In this document: positions 60,501-64,000 of the stretch, one piece after another
How the letters are laid out: every line of letters starts with the position of its first letter
Position numbering within the stretch: position 1 is the stretch's first letter
Source of the DNA: Brettanomyces bruxellensis
Taxonomy: Eukaryota; Ascomycota; Pichiomycetes; Pichiales; Pichiaceae
Assembly: GCF_011074885.1 (NCBI RefSeq)
Contig: NC_054690.1
Span: 749,001-813,000, forward strand
DNA length: 64,000 nt
Reading direction: 5' to 3'
Notes under the pieces: generated by a model
Told to the model about the DNA's origin: nothing
Databases searched by the model: none
Seen by the model: only the letters and a program-made list of their open reading frames with translations
Made by a program: the position numbers and the translations under genes

Positions 60501-62373
60501 TATCATCCCTGATAAAGAAAAATTTCCCAAATGATGGATCTGAAGTAACACGAGCGACCCTATTCAACCCTGGAATTTTCATGAATTTGTATCTTTTAGA
60601 GATGAGACCTTGACTGGAATAGGCATGCTTAACTTTAACTCTTTTTACTCTTCGATAGACGCTTCCATCTGCAACACATATTATAATAGAGCCATCATTA
60701 CCCATACTAGCATCTGTGCATCTCATATGACGCTTTGTGGCTTTCCATACAGTCGAAAAATTGAGCATGCTATTTAGCTCAGCTGCATTTTTAGCATGCG
60801 TATCCAATACAAACTGTCCAATATCACCATTATCATAGATCATGAGGCAAAGATTCGACGCTTTTTGAGTGACAAGCTTTACAATATGCTTTCTTTTCGA
60901 TAGCGCACGTGGCTTGAAAGTGCCAAAATTTGACTCATCAATCTTTGATAATAATGGTGGTGTGATTTTCACGTGGAAACCATGCAAGTACGCATGAATC
61001 TCCTCCTTATCTGATAAAACCAATGTAGTATGATCTATCGCACAAACTTGGACAATGGTGCCATATTTGAACTCCAACTTGTGGGGAAAAACCTCAATTG
61101 GGAAGGCAGATGGGGAAACCGAAGTTTTAAAGTTTTCACTCGAAACTGTAGGAAATCCAAGCTGGCCAATATTTGCTCCCCACACATAAAGTTCCCTGGA
61201 GGTGTAAGCAATCGTGTGAAAACGAGAACATGCGACACCAATCAATCTTGAGTGCAGTTTGCGGATATCTCCATTACACACAAGCTTTGGAGTAGGCTGA
61301 ATTCCATCTGTCTGTGATCTCACATTGTCCAACAAGTATCCGAGCTGACCATATGTGTTTGCACCCCAAGTAAATATCTTATTTGATGAGGTTAGACAAA
61401 CAGAGTGATTATCAGAAACGTCTACCGCTATAATTTGCTCTTTGAAAAGAGCTGGAATAGGGACATAACAATTTCCGGATGTTAAACTTGATCCGGGACA
61501 TCCTAATCTGCCGTTCGAAGATTGACCAGCTACAAAAATATTTCCGCAGGGTTCGCATGTCAAAATAACACGGTGGAAGCTGGAAATAGCGGTAAACCTA
61601 ATTCTAGGCAAAGAAATGCTGTCGCTAAAACGCTTATAATAATCTCTGGAGCCATAATGTAACTTCAAGGTCTGTAAATCAACTCTTTCAAGAGCGAATG
61701 GATCAGTAGGATTAATATTTAACGCCAAAAACAAGAGATCAGAGCCACCTCTCTTAGGAACAAACAACATGTTCGTCAAAAAGGAAGATGATAGATCTAT
61801 CCTATGCTCAGAAATTTCATGACTCTCAAGCGCTTCATTATTCTGGGTATCCGTTGCAGTTACATTATCCTGATCTCGTTTATGAGAACTCTTTTGGACT
61901 TTGAATCTTTTGACGACGTTAATTTCACTTAAACAGCTTGCAAAAGAGGTAGCCCGTTTGTTCTGGAACCGAGTTTTGTGTATTCGACCAATGCTTTCAG
62001 GAATCCAGTGCAAACTTGTGATCCCCTCGCTGCTTAGAAGATCTAGAGGTGTGTATCCATTTCTATCTTTCGATCTCAATAGTTTTAAAGATCCAGGCAA
62101 ACGCAATAGCATTCGAGCTATAATAAAGTTTTTGTGGAAAATTGCAAAATGTAGACAGTTCCATTTGCTTTCATAGTCACAGACAGTGATGTCTATGCTT
62201 GGATTCTTTAGTAATTTGGATAAAAGTTTATAGCTGTTGGTAATGCACAAAATATGGAGTAAAGTCCTTCCTAAAAGGTCTCTTTTCTCAAGTTGGTCTG
62301 AGGGTAAAGATGATAATGAGTTGATAAACTTTTTTGACAAGGGTGTATCTGGCGAGTCTTCAAAAAGAGCCAT
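57589..62373 (-). CDS. IBtk/Btb3-like protein: ankyrin, RCC1 and BTB domains
   Basis: This is a 1594-aa multidomain protein. Ankyrin repeats are at about 35-130 (DLLGRTLLHILCITNSYKLL, NCLHFAIFHKNFIIARMLL, RNGYTPLDLL). An RCC1-type propeller follows at about 260-480 (GNIFVAGQSSNGRLGCPG, KIFTWGANTYGQLGYL, ELYVWGANIGQLGFP). BTB-like segments are near 790-880 and 930-1060 (GDVTICLDDGTIKAPKYLLT, RSVYFETMFRW). Then come a long Ser-rich region and a Lys/Arg-rich C-terminus. The order ankyrin-RCC1-BTB-BTB is that of metazoan IBtk and S. pombe Btb3, likely Cullin-3 ubiquitin-ligase adaptors. S. cerevisiae has no clear counterpart. One uninterrupted frame; ATG at 62373. Confidence 0.8.
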   Translation of the reverse strand: MALFEDSPDTPLSKKFINSLSSLPSDQLEKRDLLGRTLLHILCITNSYKLLSKLLKNPSIDITVCDYESKWNCLHFAIFHKNFIIARMLLRLPGSLKLLRSKDRNGYTPLDLLSSEGITSLHWIPESIGRIHKTRFQNKRATSFASCLSEINVVKRFKVQKSSHKRDQDNVTATDTQNNEALESHEISEHRIDLSSSFLTNMLFVPKRGGSDLLFLALNINPTDPFALERVDLQTLKLHYGSRDYYKRFSDSISLPRIRFTAISSFHRVILTCEPCGNIFVAGQSSNGRLGCPGSSLTSGNCYVPIPALFKEQIIAVDVSDNHSVCLTSSNKIFTWGANTYGQLGYLLDNVRSQTDGIQPTPKLVCNGDIRKLHSRLIGVACSRFHTIAYTSRELYVWGANIGQLGFPTVSSENFKTSVSPSAFPIEVFPHKLEFKYGTIVQVCAIDHTTLVLSDKEEIHAYLHGFHVKITPPLLSKIDESNFGTFKPRALSKRKHIVKLVTQKASNLCLMIYDNGDIGQFVLDTHAKNAAELNSMLNFSTVWKATKRHMRCTDASMGNDGSIIICVADGSVYRRVKRVKVKHAYSSQGLISKRYKFMKIPGLNRVARVTSDPSFGKFFFIRDDIDMLQHRLRKSTVLRDIGHLSPLYELGNRHLQKRYIVDDSKHPALVESDTFKTDFVFRTESDIASESMDEVSLDFNQNDSEHDTIQVLRQSALEENDRLYKRYLTRWICPPPENSIRYKYEDIEGFDDLLMAENIDYWLSMKSLDSDCKHYDLNIDVVDDVLGKAFTFHAHKNWISQRCPPVANLFNGNSIGRDLGDVKCKMRVVLECPSVLKIAGDVTIRSVAVLLHFLYTEKYVDVWNKFPLGKVPAEIQRTRVAFHTLSRLFGVVSPMGRVQCIRPLLKDLELLLNGSSGDVTICLDDGTIKAPKYLLTSRSVYFETMFRWNGSDSNVPNICNLEFPGVSKDCFGVVMKFLSGSDIENLFDGIYFGDCDEFVSFCLQMIVIADKLLLDGLVDELQLCIKDFICLDNIEVLLRASYDLDAEKLFENCLWFVYNNLDVLLIDENFFKVDDLENRTILKKIDAYIKRFNEFKQVDKPTILNRDGSQNLNLLNTHPNGLIMQFVSDVNKFNSHFVHPLLWDALGSFKEDEDLFSSRSNGSKSRPSSKKKGSIDNAFTSRRRSSSHESIPGAHTVQQPESSGLLFNRSNRSFNSSTDSFASGSAIEDDDLDPDDSSKRDFVIVSHRRKSNSRRRSSTSLPISRSSSSSGRQGSVTHIVPGSVPVSTSNSVASIISHSGRRVSLAQSSRPSGPFLAAQSLVPSRTTSSSGSFRKSISSEYMPTLGDAIRKASESESGNSNISSKTGGSTFMPRLSQKERKRRAATSKLKSNDNRNGKPVKPVSAPWTKGSTWNSVSPEELPALDVSVTKVGTSTRKSSVGIDTRFSRGNVWGSITPDASDKTSGKAITSFDSVLFEEKLNESMEQRQQNQNVSLEDIQREEAFDQWWKEESARVQGQMKAGRTPAEGSSSTHSNRRRGGGKKKISNRRQHNNHSNQSNTGSSTGRELGREDNKKAPRSQHKGRKRTKKKKEQL

Positions 62374-63034
62374 CTGCTTTAAAAAGCTGGCATCACAGTA
62401 ACTTTCGGTTGAAAGGGTACCCTGAGCATTTTGCCCGGAGGCCCCCCTATTATCTAAAGTTGTTACGGCGGCGAATTTTAAAACATGTTCACGGCTATTC
62501 TGCCTGTCTGTAGATGTTATATTTTTCGTAGGGTGGTGCTTTTTTATAATGCGATGATGTGTGTCGATGCTTATTGATAGTTGCTATGATTTATTAGAGA
62601 GGGTCGATGCTAATCTAATTGCCTGTGAAAAGATAACCCTTGTGTGAAATACGCCAGAATGCCAACCTTCCCAATTCTGTAAATAAAAGCCTCTAAAATG
62701 TGATATGGGAGGAACATCAACAGGTTAGCAAAACTACTGTAAGGTAGCATCAAGGCCAACTTTAATAAATCCGGCCTGGAAACGTGCCCCTCGAGCGAAA
62801 AAAAAAGAGAAAAAGGAGATGGCCAGTCGACGACGGGGTCAGCTGATGTACGGATGTGAGGGGCATTTTTTTAAGAAAATTTAGGATGGTGGAAAAAAGT
62901 ACCAGAAGCCAAACAAGAAGATTGATAGAAAGCTGGTTATGCGCTCATTAATAGCATCGATTCTACAACAATAATTCATTTTTCTGGAAAGAGGTGTACA
63001 AGGTGGCATATAAGAATATAGAAGTGCTTTGGAA
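62374..63034. promoter_or_regulatory. Divergent promoter IBtk-like gene / TIM12
   Basis: 661 bp with GC-richer patches near 62420-62470 and an A-run near 62800-62808. No specific sites recognised. Confidence 0.4.
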
Positions 63035-63370
63035 ATGTCTTTTTTTTTGGGATCGATGTCTGATCCATCCATGGCAGATGTGAACCCAGAAAAAATGGAA
63101 TTGGCCAAATTTCAGTTCGACACATTGTCTGCATTGCAAAACTCTCTTTTTCACAGCTGTGCCATGAAGTGCATACCGCTAGACTATGGAGAAGAGGATA
63201 TGAACAAGGGCGAAATGTCGTGTACAGACCGGTGCGTGGCAAAATTTATGAGGAGCTACCGATTATTGAGTGATTATGTCCAGCAGGCTGGATTTACAGA
63301 TTCGGATCTAAAGCATTACGAGAATATTAAGCAGAAACTACGGCAGAGTATGCAGAACGAGAAAAATTAG
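63035..63370 (+). CDS. TIM12: Small Tim protein Tim12 of the TIM22 complex
   Basis: A 111-aa intermembrane-space chaperone of the small-Tim family. The ATG at 63035 gives MSFFLGS, like the S. cerevisiae Tim12 start; the frame reaches back two codons without ATG. Twin CX3C motifs are C42-AMK-C46 and C63-TDR-C67, forming the disulfides needed for the helical hairpin. CIP.DYGEEDMNKGE, DRCVAK and the long C-terminal helix after QQAGFTDSDLKHY match Tim12 (109 aa) better than Tim10 or Tim9. It docks carrier-protein precursors on the TIM22 translocase at the inner membrane. Confidence 0.85.
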   Translation: MSFFLGSMSDPSMADVNPEKMELAKFQFDTLSALQNSLFHSCAMKCIPLDYGEEDMNKGEMSCTDRCVAKFMRSYRLLSDYVQQAGFTDSDLKHYENIKQKLRQSMQNEKN

Positions 63371-63527
63371 TGTTGTCGATTGAGAGAGCTTGCGTGAAGC
63401 GCTTCGTGTATGATTAGTTCAATCTATAGATGTGCCTGAAAATAATGATAACGGATTAAACAGGAAAGTCGAACGGAAAGGAAGCAAGATTAAAAAAAAG
63501 GAAAGATCATTAATAGCTGTAAAGGCA

Positions 63528-64000
63528 TCATGCTGTGGCAAGGTGCTTGTCCTTGACATTTGTTTGCAATTGCGTTTGTGTAGGTTCAGATGTAGCAGTT
63601 AAAGGAATGACATCGTCAGTGTTTAGATAATTATTCAAATCATCGCCCTCATCATCGTCAATGACAAATGCATCTGTGTTCGAAGAATTTTCAAATGGTC
63701 CAAGGGCAAAAACATCTCCAGATTCCGGTTTGAGTGGATCGCTGGCTAGAGGATCATGACAATGAAATGAAGTATAAGACCAGCGGCAAAACTTATCACA
63801 AACAGGTAAGTGACCTGAAATTTTGACGATACCAAAAAATGTGACAGATAGACAGCTTCCAACAACAAGATCGATGAAGTAATGATGCGTGAGATACATT
63901 GTTGAGTACCAGAGCCAGAGCACATAGGTACACCATAAGGGTCTAAGACGTGGGAAAAGATAGCATAGCCACAAACAATCCATTGTGGCACATCCAGAAT
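63528..64000 (-). CDS. AUR1: Inositol phosphorylceramide synthase Aur1, 3' part
   Basis: This is the C-terminal part of the Golgi enzyme that transfers inositol phosphate to ceramide, the target of aureobasidin A; the gene continues past the window end. The frame is open across 64000 and begins GCATMDCLWLCYLFPRLRPL. The catalytic segment STMYLTHHYFIDLVVGSCLS carries the His/Asp triad residues (HHYxxD) of the PAP2-like domain. The tail has VCDKFCRWSYTS and SDPL, as in Aur1, then a Ser/Thr/Asp-rich cytosolic end. No break is visible. Confidence 0.93.
   Translation of the reverse strand, partial: SGCATMDCLWLCYLFPRLRPLWCTYVLWLWYSTMYLTHHYFIDLVVGSCLSVTFFGIVKISGHLPVCDKFCRWSYTSFHCHDPLASDPLKPESGDVFALGPFENSSNTDAFVIDDDEGDDLNNYLNTDDVIPLTATSEPTQTQLQTNVKDKHLATA

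Noticed and set aside
1..64000. CRISPR array, prophage or bacterial operon structure
   Set aside because: Gene content, splice signals and tRNA structure are those of a yeast nuclear chromosome; no regularly spaced repeat array is present.

Overview
This 64 kb window is nuclear DNA of a budding yeast (Saccharomycotina). The signs are compact and mostly intronless genes, the intron branch site TACTAAC in the two introns I can see, and close matches to many S. cerevisiae proteins. Two features narrow the lineage. The 75 kDa core subunit of respiratory complex I is present (49312-51474), which excludes Saccharomyces and Kluyveromyces relatives. A CTG codon sits at a conserved leucine of RPC25, which argues against the CUG-Ser and CUG-Ala clades. 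A Pichiaceae-type yeast (Brettanomyces/Dekkera, Pichia, Ogataea and relatives) fits best; the species is inferred, not shown.

Layout. 1-8.4 kb: proteasome ATPases RPT2 (partial) and RPT1, with PTC1, SDH1 and RPC25 between them. 9.0-17.7 kb: a likely catabolic cluster of a hydantoinase/oxoprolinase-DUF917 fusion enzyme, an NCS1 permease, a small spliced thioredoxin-like gene and a Zn2Cys6 activator, with a CGG-N10-CCG site in the shared permease/thioredoxin promoter. 18-25.8 kb: PUF6 (with one frameshift), a DXO/Rai1-family decapping enzyme, DBR1 and SHE4. 25.8-32.6 kb: peptide transporter PTR2 and RCH1 with long promoters. 32.6-38.3 kb: no protein genes; two tRNA genes (Ile-AAU, Thr-AGU) embedded in nested, degenerate LTR-like elements. 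38.3-49 kb: SNU66, a Ure2-like GST, RRG7, a small coiled-coil protein, CUS1, and an RNase III with two dsRNA-binding domains (Dicer-like DCR1/RNT1). 49-64 kb: complex I 75 kDa subunit, ISW2 (intron directly after the ATG), an alkyltransferase-like protein, a giant IBtk/Btb3-like protein, TIM12 and the 3' end of AUR1.

The most interesting items are: (i) the insertion history at 33.5-38.1 kb, where an intact copy of the same repeat serves as the empty-site control and two LTR-like ends stop 10-11 bp upstream of tRNA genes, as expected for integration guided by Pol III; (ii) the hydantoin/thiohydantoin-type cluster with its overlooked intron-containing thioredoxin-like gene; (iii) a two-dsRBD RNase III of the budding-yeast Dicer type, in the same window as a nearly identical inverted LTR repeat that could make dsRNA; (iv) the PUF6 frameshift; (v) an alkyltransferase-like protein with the active-site Cys replaced by Trp. 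Everything is read by eye. Functions rest on motif and family recognition, and no database search was run.
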